From assembly GCA_965116345.1 (NCBI GenBank), contig OZ220680.1, positions 4,030,001 to 4,094,000 of the forward strand: a DNA stretch of 64,000 nt, in the 5' to 3' direction. Of the stretch, positions 1 to 7,704 are shown piece by piece. The notes beneath the pieces were generated by a model. The model was not told where the DNA came from. It saw nothing but the letters and a program-made list of their open reading frames with translations, and searched no databases. The translations under genes were made by a program, and so were the position numbers. The stretch is from VXYL01 sp965116345 (lineage in GTDB: Bacteria; Pseudomonadota; Gammaproteobacteria; Pseudomonadales; Azotimanducaceae). The first letter of the stretch is position 1; every line of letters starts with the position of its first letter.

Positions 1-944
1 ATGTCCGACAGGTCGAGGCCGCTACGGGACGCATAGTGTTCCGCCACCGCTGCCCGGGAAGGCAGCCCCATGCGCTGCATGCCGCTATGGCTGAAGCGGT
101 TCTCGTCGTCGCTGTCGGCGGGGTCCGGCCAGTAGTTGAGCAATGTGCCCACGTCGATCAACGGGTCGCCTAGGGTGGTCATGTCCCAGTCGAAGAAGGC
201 GGTGACCCGGTCGGGGTCGGCGGGATCGAACAGGCAGTTGTCGAGTTTCAGGTCGTTGTGTACGAGCGACACCCGTTGGGCTTCGGGGCGCGAGGACTCG
301 AGGCGGGCGTGGACGGCGGACATGTCGTCGTCGTAGCGCTCATCGGCGACCAGGTCCCAGCGCTGCTTCCAGCCGGCCAGTTGACGAGCCACGAATCCGT
401 CGGGGCGTCCGAGTCCGCCGAGATCGACCGCTTCGGGATCGAGGGCGTGGAACTGGGCGATACGCTCCACCAGGGCGATACCGATGCGCTGGCCGACATT
501 GGCATGACGGCGCATCGCCGTTGGCACGACGCCGCGGATGACTTCGCCGCACCGTCGCTCCATGACGAAGAAATCCGCGCCGCCGACCTCTGGATCGTCG
601 CAGAAGAGGTAGGCCCGGGGGGCGGCGTCGAAGATCCGCCATAGCCGGGACAGCACGCGGTACTCGCGCTTCATGTCGTGTGCGCCCGGCGCCAGGTCAC
701 CGAACGGTGGTCTGCGCAGCACCAACTCGGATCGGCCGAAGCGGAGCAGGTACGTCAGATTGGCGGAGCCGTTGGGGAACTGCAGGACTTCGAAGTCGCC
801 GTCGGGGTCGTACACGTCGGCAGGCAGCTTCTCGCGCAGGTAGGCGACGATGCGCGACCAGTCGAGATCCTCGCCCGGGCGCACCGGTGCGAACTCCGGC
901 GGTGCCTCGTCTGCGAACGGATCGACGTCGGTTCGTTGCAACAC
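1..944 (-). CDS. Phosphotransferase family protein (APH/ACAD10-11 kinase-like), C-terminus outside window
   Basis: The minus-strand frame is open from a GTG at 942-944, preceded by an AGGGG ribosome site, to the window edge, giving about 314 residues. It reads as an aminoglycoside-phosphotransferase-fold (PF01636) protein. An N-terminal lobe contains LRFGRSELVLRRPP (nucleotide-binding strand with lysine/arginine), followed by DFFVMERRCGEV. The catalytic loop is VSLVHNDLKLDNCLFDP (HND...N) and the metal-binding part is FFDWDMTTLGDPLIDVG. Known relatives include the kinase domain of ACAD10/11, which phosphorylates 4-hydroxyacyl-CoAs, and many uncharacterised small-molecule kinases next to acyl-CoA genes. 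The substrate cannot be read from this window, and the left neighbour is not visible. Confidence 0.85.
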   Translation of the reverse strand, partial: MLQRTDVDPFADEAPPEFAPVRPGEDLDWSRIVAYLREKLPADVYDPDGDFEVLQFPNGSANLTYLLRFGRSELVLRRPPFGDLAPGAHDMKREYRVLSRLWRIFDAAPRAYLFCDDPEVGGADFFVMERRCGEVIRGVVPTAMRRHANVGQRIGIALVERIAQFHALDPEAVDLGGLGRPDGFVARQLAGWKQRWDLVADERYDDDMSAVHARLESSRPEAQRVSLVHNDLKLDNCLFDPADPDRVTAFFDWDMTTLGDPLIDVGTLLNYWPDPADSDDENRFSHSGMQRMGLPSRAAVAEHYASRSGLDLSD

Positions 945-1058
945 GGTGTTCCCCTCGAGTGTTGGCGGCGAGCGAGAATGACGCACCGGACCGCGGTTGT
1001 CACCGGAATTCCCCGAGCATGGGATTGAACAACCTGTTTGGATTCTCTGGCGTGTCCG

Positions 1059-1096
1059 TTGACGCATGACGATTACTGGATATAATAACAGTTATT
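1059..1096 (+). promoter_or_regulatory. Near-consensus sigma70 promoter with overlapping palindrome
   Basis: TTGACG (1059-1064) and TATAAT (1081-1086) are separated by 16 bp. This is one of the best sigma70-type promoters in the window. A perfect inverted repeat, AATAACAGTTATT (1084-1096), overlaps the -10 box and the expected start point, so a repressor bound there would block initiation. The first downstream start codon is the DUF222 fragment at 1155, with AAGGAA at 1141-1146. The promoter boxes are seen directly; the operator role is inferred. Confidence 0.65.
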
Positions 1097-1154
1097 CGAT
1101 AGGGGTCTCCGAGACCGGAGTTGCCCTTCAGGCCAGCCGCAAGGAACCGATCCC

Positions 1155-1589
1155 ATGCACGCCAATACCGCGTCAATTCCCGTTGAATCCGTTGCCGATG
1201 ATCTTCTCGCGGGTTGCAGAGCCGTTTCCCAGCAGGCCAGTCGCTTCCTTGTCCTGCTGCGCGAGTTCGACCTGCGCCGGGGCTATCGGGAAGCGCAGGG
1301 CACGGGCCCATGTGCCGCCGACAGCGTCGAGTGGCTCGCCGGCCGATGCGGCATCGGCAAGGACGAGATCCGCGAGCAACTGCGCGTTGCCTACGCGCTG
1401 CTCAACCTGCCCGAGACCGAGGCTGCCTTCGAGTCCGGGGACCTGACGTTTGCCAAGGTGCGCGCCCTGGTCCAGGTAGCGACATCGGCGAACGAGACCG
1501 CGCTACTCGATTTCGCCCGCGCCATGACGGACGCGCAAGTCGTGACCTACTGCCAACGGCTGTCAGGCGATGGATATACTCCTGACTGA
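1155..1589 (+). CDS. DUF222/HNH-endonuclease-type protein fragment (N-terminal part only)
   Basis: This encodes 144 residues. The segment SVEWLAGRCGIGKDEIREQL, followed by LLNLPETEAAFESGDLTFAKVRAL, resembles the N-terminal helical DUF222 region found in front of C-terminal HNH nuclease domains. Family members are usually 350-450 residues long. Here the frame stops at TGA 1587-1589 and no HNH motif follows before the next gene begins 24 bp later, so it is probably a truncated remnant or a stand-alone DUF222 domain. The ATG at 1155 has AAGGAA eight bases upstream, and a strong promoter lies in front. Whether the protein has a function is unknown. Confidence 0.6.
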   Translation: MHANTASIPVESVADDLLAGCRAVSQQASRFLVLLREFDLRRGYREAQGTGPCAADSVEWLAGRCGIGKDEIREQLRVAYALLNLPETEAAFESGDLTFAKVRALVQVATSANETALLDFARAMTDAQVVTYCQRLSGDGYTPD

Positions 1590-1613
1590 AACTTGACGGA
1601 GGGGCAACAACCC

Positions 1614-1964
1614 TTGGCACGTACCGTTCTCTACCACAACCCGGCGTGCAGCAAGTCGCGCGGGGCCAAGCAGATCCTGTCCGAACGGGGCGTAGACTTC
1701 GACACGGTCGAATATCTGAAGACACCGCTGGACGAAGCGGAGCTGCGCCGAGTCCTCGACATCATCGACGATCCCCCTGCGGAGCTTGTCCGCAAGGACG
1801 CGAACTTCCGCGAGCTAGGCTTGAGCGCCGGGGACTACGTGACCGCGGATGCCGTGGTGAAGCTGCTGCTCGAACATCCCAAGCTGATGCAGCGCCCGGT
1901 TGTCCTGCGGGGTGACCAGGGGGTGATCGGTCGGCCCTCGGAGCTTGTCGAGAAGCTTCTTTGA
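1614..1964 (+). CDS. arsC: ArsC-family reductase (glutaredoxin-coupled arsenate reductase type)
   Basis: This is a 116-residue thioredoxin-fold protein starting VLYHNPACSKSRGAKQIL. The Cys of NPACSKSR matches the catalytic cysteine of the ArsC/Spx/YffB family, and EYLKTPLDEAELRRVL plus QRPVVLRGDQGVIGRP match the arsenate reductase pattern. Glutaredoxin-linked ArsC reduces arsenate to arsenite in the cytoplasm. The start is taken as TTG 1614 because GGAGGGG (1598-1604) sits about ten bases upstream and the length then fits the family. The in-frame TTG at 1593 would add seven residues and place that site inside the gene. No arsB, acr3 or arsR is near, so a real role in arsenic resistance is not shown. 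YffB-like function is an alternative. Confidence 0.85.
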   Translation: MARTVLYHNPACSKSRGAKQILSERGVDFDTVEYLKTPLDEAELRRVLDIIDDPPAELVRKDANFRELGLSAGDYVTADAVVKLLLEHPKLMQRPVVLRGDQGVIGRPSELVEKLL

Positions 1965-2065
1965 GCCGGGCTCGGGCCCATGACGCTCGTCCTGTCCGAA
2001 TGGCGCTGGTCTTAGGCAGTCGCAGCGTGCCTCTCTTTAGCCGCGACACTTGAGGCGATTCGACC

Positions 2066-3004
2066 TCAGCGGAACTCCGGCATCACCTCCTCGGCGAACA
2101 ACTGCGCCGGCTCCTGGGTGTCCTTGCCGAAGAACTCGATTACGAACATCGTGCAGCCCAGATCGATGTGCTTGTGGATCTGCTCGGCGCAGCGTTCCGG
2201 AGTGCCGGTAATGGCCAGCGGTCCCTTCGGATCGCCCATATGGCCGCCGAAGATGCGCTGCGCCTGGTCCGCCATGGGTTGTGCGCGCCGCGCATCAGGC
2301 GCGATGGTGACGAGGCACTGCTGGCTGGCGACGATCTCGCCCGGGTCGCGGCCGATGGCATCGCAGTGGCGTCGCAGAACGTCGATCTTGTGGTCGAGGG
2401 CCGCCTGGTGGCCCGCGGCGTTGTTCCAGATGTCGGCATGCCGGGCGGTGATCTTCAGTGTGACACGCTCGCCGGCGCCACCGATCAGGATGGGTATCCG
2501 CCGCGGCGGCTTGGGTTGGCAGACGACGCCGCTGGCCTTGACGTATCGACCTTCGTAGGTGACTTCGTCCTCGTCGCTCCACATGCGCTTGAACAGTTCG
2601 ACGGTCTCTTCGAGTTGAGCCAGGCGCCCAGGCGTGTCGAGAAACGGCAGCCCGAAGTCGGTGAACTCCCGCGGCATCCAGCCGCCGCCGAGTCCGGCGA
2701 TGACGCGGCCGCCGGCGATGTTGTCCACGGTGGCGATCACCTTGCCGAGATGCGCCGGGTTGCGCATTCCGGCAGGTGTCACCAGGGTGCCCAGTTCGAC
2801 GCGCTCGGTGATGGCCGCCACGGCGGCGATCATGGACCAGGCCTCTAGGATGGGCAGTTGCGGCGACTGCGGGCCGTAGAGGTGGTCGCACACCCATAGC
2901 GAGTCGTAGCCCATCGCCTCGAAGGCACGGGCGGCATCCGCGGCGGCCACCCAGGGGCGCTTGATCTGGGGCAGGGTCACGCCGAAGTGGGCTTTCACAG
3001 TCAT
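2066..3004 (-). CDS. LLM-class (luciferase-like) flavin/F420-dependent oxidoreductase
   Basis: This is a 312-residue TIM-barrel protein of the bacterial luciferase superfamily (PF00296). Family marks are YDSLWVCDHLYGPQSPQLP near the N-terminus, ITERVELGTLVTPAGMRNP, the cofactor segment GGRVIAGLGGGWMPREF, and PKPPRRIPILIGGAGERVTL. This subgroup is usually annotated as F420-dependent, but whether the cell uses F420 or FMN cannot be decided here. It is transcribed divergently from the NHL/lyase-like gene across a 65-bp gap that contains a TATCAT -10-like box (3040-3045) on the plus strand. The substrate is unknown. Confidence 0.85.
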   Translation of the reverse strand: MTVKAHFGVTLPQIKRPWVAAADAARAFEAMGYDSLWVCDHLYGPQSPQLPILEAWSMIAAVAAITERVELGTLVTPAGMRNPAHLGKVIATVDNIAGGRVIAGLGGGWMPREFTDFGLPFLDTPGRLAQLEETVELFKRMWSDEDEVTYEGRYVKASGVVCQPKPPRRIPILIGGAGERVTLKITARHADIWNNAAGHQAALDHKIDVLRRHCDAIGRDPGEIVASQQCLVTIAPDARRAQPMADQAQRIFGGHMGDPKGPLAITGTPERCAEQIHKHIDLGCTMFVIEFFGKDTQEPAQLFAEEVMPEFR

Positions 3005-3069
3005 GGTCGTCCCCGTATTTCGAACCGTCGGAACCAGCGTATCATCAAGCGGGAGGCGGGAGATTCGAC

Positions 3070-4041
3070 ATGGCGAGAATCGAGTTCGAGGTCATCGAAG
3101 GCTGGGAGAAGCTCCCGGAAGGCTGGAGCTTCGTCGAGGTGGCTGGGGTCGCCACCGACTCCGAGGACCGGGTGTACGCCTTCAACCGGGGTGAACACCC
3201 CATGATCATCTTCGACGCCGAAGGCAACTTCCTCGACGCCTGGGGGGAGGGCGTGTTCGCCAACGCCCACGGCATCCACATCGGCCCGGACGACCGGATC
3301 TACGCGGCGGACAACGTCGACCACACGGTGCGCATCTTCACGCCCGGTGGCGATCTCCTGCAGACGCTGGGCGAGAAGGACAAACCCGCGGATACCGGAT
3401 TCGTGCCGGGTCGCTCGGGTGTGCAGTTCGGCGGCGGACCCTTCAACCGCGTCACCAACGTCGCGCTGTCGACCAGCGGAGAGATGTACGTCGCCGACGG
3501 CTATGGCAACGCCCGCGTACACAAGTTCTCCGCCGCCGGCGAGCACCAGTTCTCCTGGGGCGAACCGGGGCGGGGACCGGGCGAGTTTCGGCTGCCCCAC
3601 GCCATCGCCGTGGACCGCGACGGCACCGTCTACGTCGCCGACCGCGAGAACTCGCGCATCCAGGTGTTCAAGGCCAACGGCGACTACGTCAAGGAGTGGA
3701 CCCACATCGTCCGACCCGACGACCTGTACATCGATGATGACGATATCCTCTACGTCGCCGAGCTCGGCGAGATCGCCGGCCAGCCTCCCGACCACGAGAT
3801 CCTGCCCCATACGCCCCACGCCCGGGTGACGGTCATGGACCTCGACGGCGAGGTGATCACGCGGTTCGGCGGCAGGGATGCGGTGCGCCCCGGCAACTTC
3901 TTCGCGCCCCACGGCATCTGGTCGGATTCCAAGGGCGATCTGTATGTCTCGGAGGTGACCTACAGCGGCGGCGGCAACCGGGGGCTCGTCCCGCTCGACT
4001 GCCACTCGCTGCAGAAATTCGCGCGCATCCGCGCCGATTGA
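3070..4041 (+). CDS. NHL-repeat beta-propeller protein related to peptidyl-alpha-hydroxyglycine amidating lyase (PAL)
   Basis: This is a 323-residue six-bladed NHL-type propeller with no signal peptide visible. As I recall the eukaryotic PAL enzyme, its zinc ligands lie in PHG, PHS and PHD loops. Here the matching loops are NAHGIHI (His67), LPHAIAV (His177) and APHGIWS (His281). The ADGYGNAR loop supplies Tyr145, ADRENSRIQ supplies Arg192 and FNRGEHP supplies Arg40, all at places where PAL has active-site residues. PAL cleaves alpha-hydroxyglycine peptides to an amide and glyoxylate. No PHM-type hydroxylase is nearby, so a different carbinolamide substrate is possible. GGGAGGCGGGAG lies upstream of the ATG. 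The stop overlaps the start of the glutaminyl cyclase gene. Confidence 0.75.
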   Translation: MARIEFEVIEGWEKLPEGWSFVEVAGVATDSEDRVYAFNRGEHPMIIFDAEGNFLDAWGEGVFANAHGIHIGPDDRIYAADNVDHTVRIFTPGGDLLQTLGEKDKPADTGFVPGRSGVQFGGGPFNRVTNVALSTSGEMYVADGYGNARVHKFSAAGEHQFSWGEPGRGPGEFRLPHAIAVDRDGTVYVADRENSRIQVFKANGDYVKEWTHIVRPDDLYIDDDDILYVAELGEIAGQPPDHEILPHTPHARVTVMDLDGEVITRFGGRDAVRPGNFFAPHGIWSDSKGDLYVSEVTYSGGGNRGLVPLDCHSLQKFARIRAD

Positions 4042-4838
4042 CACCGGTGTCCCGGCAACCCTCGTTGACGCGTCGGCTGATCGCCGTCAATTGTCTAAGC
4101 GCTCTGGCGGTCGGTACGAGCGTTCCGGCCATCTCCGCGGTCGAGTCGCTGACCGTGCGGGTGCAACGCGTCATACCCCACGAAACGGATGCCTCCACCC
4201 AGGGCCTTGTCTGGTGGCGGGGGAAGCTCTACGAGAGCACCGGCCGGCGGGGTCACTCGGACCTGCGGCGGATCGATCCGACCACCGGGAAGGTGGAGCG
4301 GCGCATGCCGATTTCGAAACTGTTCTTCGGCGAGGGCCTTGCCCAGGCGGGGGACCGCCTCGTCATGCTGACCTGGCACGCGGAGCAAGCCTTCGTATTC
4401 GGCATCCGCGACTTCGACCGTCGCGGCACGTTCGGCTACCGCGGTGAAGGCTGGGGGTTGTGCCATGACGGCGAGGTATTCGTCATGAGCGACGGATCGG
4501 ATCGGCTGGCGTTCCGGGACAGCGACTCGTTCGCCGTCGTCGGCAGCGTCGGCGTCACCCTCGATGGCCGGCCGGTGCGCCGCCTCAACGAGCTCGAATG
4601 CGTCGGCGGCGAGGTCTACGCGAACGTCTACCTCGAGGACGTGATCGTCCGCATCGATCCGACGAGCGGTCGCGTCACCGGGCGTGTCGACGCATCCGGG
4701 CTGCTCGGACCGGAGGACGCCGTCCGCGCGGATGTACTGAACGGCATCGCCCACGTTGCCGAGACGGATCGCTTCCTCATCACCGGCAAGCTCTGGCCGA
4801 AGATGTTCGAAGTGACCTTCGTCGCTGAAGCCCGATAG
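4038..4838 (+). CDS. Glutaminyl-peptide cyclotransferase (plant/bacterial beta-propeller type), exported
   Basis: This encodes 266 residues from TTG 4038, whose bases overlap the previous stop codon; GTG 4047 is an alternative start. An N-terminal signal sequence (RRLIAVNCLSALAVGTSVPAISA) is followed by the PF05096 fold. Typical segments are RVIPHETDASTQGLVW, YESTGRRGHSDLRRID, FGEGLAQAGDRLVMLTW, WGLCHDGEVFVMSDG, LNELECVGGEVYANVY and DVLNGIAHVAETDRFLITGK. The enzyme converts N-terminal glutamine to pyroglutamate, here probably in the periplasm. It is translationally coupled to the upstream lyase-like gene and followed seven bases later by a pyroglutamyl-peptidase-like gene. That puts the making and the possible removal of pyroglutamate in one operon. 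Confidence 0.85.
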   Translation: MTPVSRQPSLTRRLIAVNCLSALAVGTSVPAISAVESLTVRVQRVIPHETDASTQGLVWWRGKLYESTGRRGHSDLRRIDPTTGKVERRMPISKLFFGEGLAQAGDRLVMLTWHAEQAFVFGIRDFDRRGTFGYRGEGWGLCHDGEVFVMSDGSDRLAFRDSDSFAVVGSVGVTLDGRPVRRLNELECVGGEVYANVYLEDVIVRIDPTSGRVTGRVDASGLLGPEDAVRADVLNGIAHVAETDRFLITGKLWPKMFEVTFVAEAR

Positions 4839-4844
4839 CCGCCG

Positions 4845-5834
4845 ATGCGTCGGCGGGGAGACGTCGAGGAAATGCGCCTCGAGCGTGCCCTGGAGTCGAT
4901 GGCGCCGGTGGTCGAGCGCTACGCCCCACTGCTTCGTGAACGGTCTCCCGGGTTGGCGCTCTGGCGTGGGGCCGTTGCCGACGTGCAGGCGGGCAACCTG
5001 GATGACCGGTCGCTCTACTGGGCCCGCCTCAGGCTCCTGCGTATGCTGCGCGACGTTGACGAATCCGTGGCGGCTGTCGAGCGTGAGTCGCGGGGACTGC
5101 TCCGGACTTCGGATGGCGATGCGCCGGGCGTCCTACTGACGGGGTTCGACCCGTTTCGCCTGGATGCCGACATCGGCCAGAGCAACCCGTCCGGTCTCGC
5201 GGCGCTCGCGCTCGACGGCACGCTGATCGCGGGCTCGCGGGTACAGAGCGCCATCCTGCCGGTGCGTTATGCCGACTTCGACTCCGGCTTGGTCGAGGGC
5301 TACTTGGCAGCGCACTACACGAACGGGCTCGATCTTGCGGTGACCGTGAGCATGGGGCGCGATGCCTTTGATATCGAGAGATTTCCTGGTCGTCGGCGTT
5401 CGGCGACGAAACCCGACAATCGCGGCGAATACGGAGGTGGGTCGCCGACCGAGCCCCACCCACCGCCGGATCTGGATGGTCCGGAGTTCCTGGAGTTCTC
5501 GCTACCCGGCGAGTCCATGGCGCGAGTGGGTGGGCAGTGGCCCGTTCGCGACAACCGCGACGTTCAGACGCTACGCGGGGCGCTTAGTGCGCGGTCGCTT
5601 GCCGATCTTCGCGGGGAGACCGCGGTCAGCGGATCGGGCGGTGGCTACCTGTCCAACGAGGTCGCCTATCGAAGCCTGCTGCTGGGCCGGCGCCTTGGCG
5701 TCGACTTTCCCATCGGTCACATCCACACACCCGTTCTGCGGGGTCACGACGCGTCGTTGGAACGTGCCATCGTCGACCAGGTGCGTCGCCTGATCGAAGT
5801 GGCGCTCACACCGCAGGGCGACCGCATGCCGTAA
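4845..5834 (+). CDS. Pyrrolidone-carboxylate peptidase (C15)-like protein lacking the catalytic cysteine
   Basis: This is a 329-residue protein. Residues 97-300 follow the pyroglutamyl peptidase I pattern: VLLTGFDPF (97-104 region), QSNPSG (112-117), VSMGRDAFDIER with Glu178, and GHIHTPVL with His294. The helix that normally reads AGTYxCN reads GGGYLSNEVAYRSL here, with Ser270 where the catalytic cysteine belongs. The first 95 residues are an extra helical N-terminal extension, as family members are about 215 residues. It may be an inactive binding protein, a serine variant, or have changed chemistry. The N-terminus has no clear signal peptide. It is the last gene of the lyase-cyclase-peptidase operon. 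Confidence 0.7.
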   Translation: MRRRGDVEEMRLERALESMAPVVERYAPLLRERSPGLALWRGAVADVQAGNLDDRSLYWARLRLLRMLRDVDESVAAVERESRGLLRTSDGDAPGVLLTGFDPFRLDADIGQSNPSGLAALALDGTLIAGSRVQSAILPVRYADFDSGLVEGYLAAHYTNGLDLAVTVSMGRDAFDIERFPGRRRSATKPDNRGEYGGGSPTEPHPPPDLDGPEFLEFSLPGESMARVGGQWPVRDNRDVQTLRGALSARSLADLRGETAVSGSGGGYLSNEVAYRSLLLGRRLGVDFPIGHIHTPVLRGHDASLERAIVDQVRRLIEVALTPQGDRMP

Positions 5835-5854
5835 CGTTGTGCGGGTCGCCCGTG

Positions 5855-6904
5855 TCAAGCGCGCCGCTTGCGCACGGCAGCGGCGAGCTCGTCGAGACAC
5901 GCCGTCGTATCGTCCCAGCCGATGCAGGCATCGGTGACACTTTGGCCATAGACCAGGTCGCCGCCGAGATTCTGGCGGCCGGCGACAAGGTTGCTCTCGA
6001 CCATGACCCCCATGATCTTGTCCTCGCCGCCGGCGAGTTGCTTGGCGATGTCCTGGCAGACGGCGATCTGGCGGTTGTGGTCCTTCTGGCTGTTGGCGTG
6101 GCTTGCATCCACCATGAGCCGCGGGTTGAGCCCGTCGTGTTCCAATATTCGGCTGGCATAGTGCACCGAGGGATTGTCGAAGTTGGTCTTGCCGCCGCCG
6201 CCGCGCAGGATGATGTGGCAGTCGTGGTTGCCGGCGGTGGAGAAGATGGCCGAGTGACCGGCCTTCGTCACGGACAGGAAGATGTGGGAGTGGAGGGCCG
6301 ACTTCACGGCGTCGGCGGCGACCTGGATCGCGCCGTCGGTGCTGTTCTTGAAACCGGTGGGGCAGGACAGGCCGGAGGCGAGTTGCCGGTGGATCTGGCT
6401 TTCGGTCGTGCGTGCGCCGATGGCCGCCCAGCAGACCAGGTCGCCGAGATATTGGGGCGTGATGGGATCGAGATACTCGGTACCGGTGCCGAGCCCCAGG
6501 TCGATGATGTCGCGCAGCACGCCACGGGCGGTCTTGAGGCCGCCGTTGATGTCGAACGAATCGTCGAGGTTGGGGTCGTTGATGAGGCCCTTCCAGCCCA
6601 CGGTGGTGCGCGGTTTCTCGAAGTACACGCGCATGACGATGAGCAGGGCGTCCTGCAGGGCGTCCGCCTGTTCCTTGAGCCGGGCGGCGTACTCGCGGGC
6701 GGCCTCGGGGTCGTGGATGGAGCAGGGGCCAACAATGGCCAAGACGCGCGGGTCGCGTCCGGCGATGATCTCGCTGGCCTGGCGCCGGACGTTGAAGACG
6801 AGGGTCGAGTGGTCCGGCGCGAGGGGCAGTTCGTCGATCAGTTCGGCCGGTGGGAGCACTTCCGCCATGCCGGTGATGCGTACGTCGTCTGTTAGATATT
6901 GCAT
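5855..6904 (-). CDS. aroG: 3-deoxy-7-phosphoheptulonate synthase, class I (DAHP synthase)
   Basis: This is a 349-residue enzyme that condenses phosphoenolpyruvate and erythrose 4-phosphate, the first step of aromatic amino acid synthesis. Characteristic class I-alpha segments are VGPCSIHDP, MRVYFEKPRTTVGWKGL, ARTTESQIHRQLASGLSCP, GFKNSTDG, HSAIFSTAGNHDCHIILRGG and ASHANSQKDHNRQ. The N-terminus, MQYLTDDVRITGMAEVLPP, resembles E. coli AroG more than AroH. The feedback specificity cannot be decided by eye, so aroF or aroH remain possible symbols. It is divergent from the next gene, and its 3' end converges on the pyroglutamyl-peptidase-like gene 20 bp away. Confidence 0.93.
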   Translation of the reverse strand: MQYLTDDVRITGMAEVLPPAELIDELPLAPDHSTLVFNVRRQASEIIAGRDPRVLAIVGPCSIHDPEAAREYAARLKEQADALQDALLIVMRVYFEKPRTTVGWKGLINDPNLDDSFDINGGLKTARGVLRDIIDLGLGTGTEYLDPITPQYLGDLVCWAAIGARTTESQIHRQLASGLSCPTGFKNSTDGAIQVAADAVKSALHSHIFLSVTKAGHSAIFSTAGNHDCHIILRGGGGKTNFDNPSVHYASRILEHDGLNPRLMVDASHANSQKDHNRQIAVCQDIAKQLAGGEDKIMGVMVESNLVAGRQNLGGDLVYGQSVTDACIGWDDTTACLDELAAAVRKRRA

Positions 6905-6975
6905 TTGCTGGTTGTTGCGTCGTGAAAAAAGGCGTGCAACTTAGCGCGACCGGGCGCCTATGTACAATCAGCCGT

Positions 6976-7656
6976 ATGGCCGGGCGATCTCGCGAAGCGT
7001 ACTTTCAGGCATTGGGTGTCGATGTATGGGTGCGCCGCGGGTCGCGTCAAGAACCGCCGTCGTCGGTCGTTGCGCCAGCCGATGATGCGCCAGCCGATGA
7101 TGCGCCAGCCGACGACACCCAACCGCGTCCACGGTCGACTACCCGAGTCGAGCAGCACGCTCCGCTTCGCGACGATTCGAGGGGGAAACCGGCCCGCCGC
7201 GAACGTCGACCCGCCGCCTTGGCCCGAGGCGTTGACGAGGCCTTCCGAGTACGCTGTTTCCGCTACGGTCGGGTATTCGCGGCCATCGCCGAGGACGCCT
7301 GGGCCCAGCGCCGGTTCCTTGCCGACGTCGCCTGGGCCCTGAACGGCTTTCAACGTGCCGAGCGACGCGACCTAGTGTTCGATTGGCCCCAGCCGGGCGC
7401 GGCGGCCCAAGGCGGTGAGCGGGCATTCGCCGCGTTCTTCGGCCACCAGACGCGCACCCAGGACGACATCCGGGTGGTCGTCTCCGGTGAGCGCGTCGTG
7501 AAGCTGCTGGGCCACGAGGTACCGGACGAGTCGTGCTACCTGGGGGACTTGCTCTACGTCGTACCGACGGTCCCCGACGCGGCCGCCAAGAAGGCGCTAT
7601 GGCAGCTAATCGTGAACGGCGCGAACGGAACATCCGGGAATCGGGCACCTCGCTAG
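6976..7656 (+). CDS. Hypothetical protein preceding prfC, with low-complexity linker
   Basis: This encodes 226 residues from ATG 6976 (MAGRSREAYFQALGVDVWVRR). A longer in-frame start at 6922 exists, but a TACAAT box (6963-6968) would then lie inside the gene. With start 6976 the message would be nearly leaderless. The first 20 residues (REAYFQALGVDVWVRR) resemble the opening of small unnamed gammaproteobacterial proteins found near rimI. An acidic-proline linker follows that contains three APADD repeats, then a C-terminal half with FRYGRVFAAIAEDAWAQRR and VKLLGHEVPDESCYLGDLLY. No enzymatic motif is evident and no function is assigned. It sits 44 bp upstream of prfC. Confidence 0.65.
   Translation: MAGRSREAYFQALGVDVWVRRGSRQEPPSSVVAPADDAPADDAPADDTQPRPRSTTRVEQHAPLRDDSRGKPARRERRPAALARGVDEAFRVRCFRYGRVFAAIAEDAWAQRRFLADVAWALNGFQRAERRDLVFDWPQPGAAAQGGERAFAAFFGHQTRTQDDIRVVVSGERVVKLLGHEVPDESCYLGDLLYVVPTVPDAAAKKALWQLIVNGANGTSGNRAPR
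7072..7116 (+). repeat. Three tandem 15-bp repeats inside the hypothetical gene
   Basis: GCGCCAGCCGATGAT is repeated exactly at 7072-7086 and 7087-7101. A third copy at 7102-7116 has two T-to-C changes. The unit is in frame and encodes APADD three times, lengthening a flexible linker. The copy number is likely to vary between strains. Confidence 0.9.
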
Positions 7657-7664
7657 GCGGCCGT

Positions 7665-7704
7665 TATAATCCCCCGCCGCCCGTCCAACATGACTGACCA
7701 ATGA
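7665..7704 (+). promoter_or_regulatory. prfC -10 box and four-codon leader ORF ending at the prfC start
   Basis: TATAAT at 7665-7670 is a consensus -10 box, though the -35 region is poor. An ATG at 7690 begins ATG-ACT-GAC-CAA-TGA. Its UGA (7702-7704) overlaps the prfC ATG (7701-7703) in an ATGA junction. Termination at this UGA would leave a ribosome on the prfC start. Given that RF3 acts in termination, feedback is conceivable but is only inference. Confidence 0.4.

Noticed and set aside
1587..1589. A second possible in-frame UGA (Sec) at the end of the DUF222 ORF
   Set aside because: No hairpin follows, and the frame after it has no family-like continuation before the arsC-like gene.
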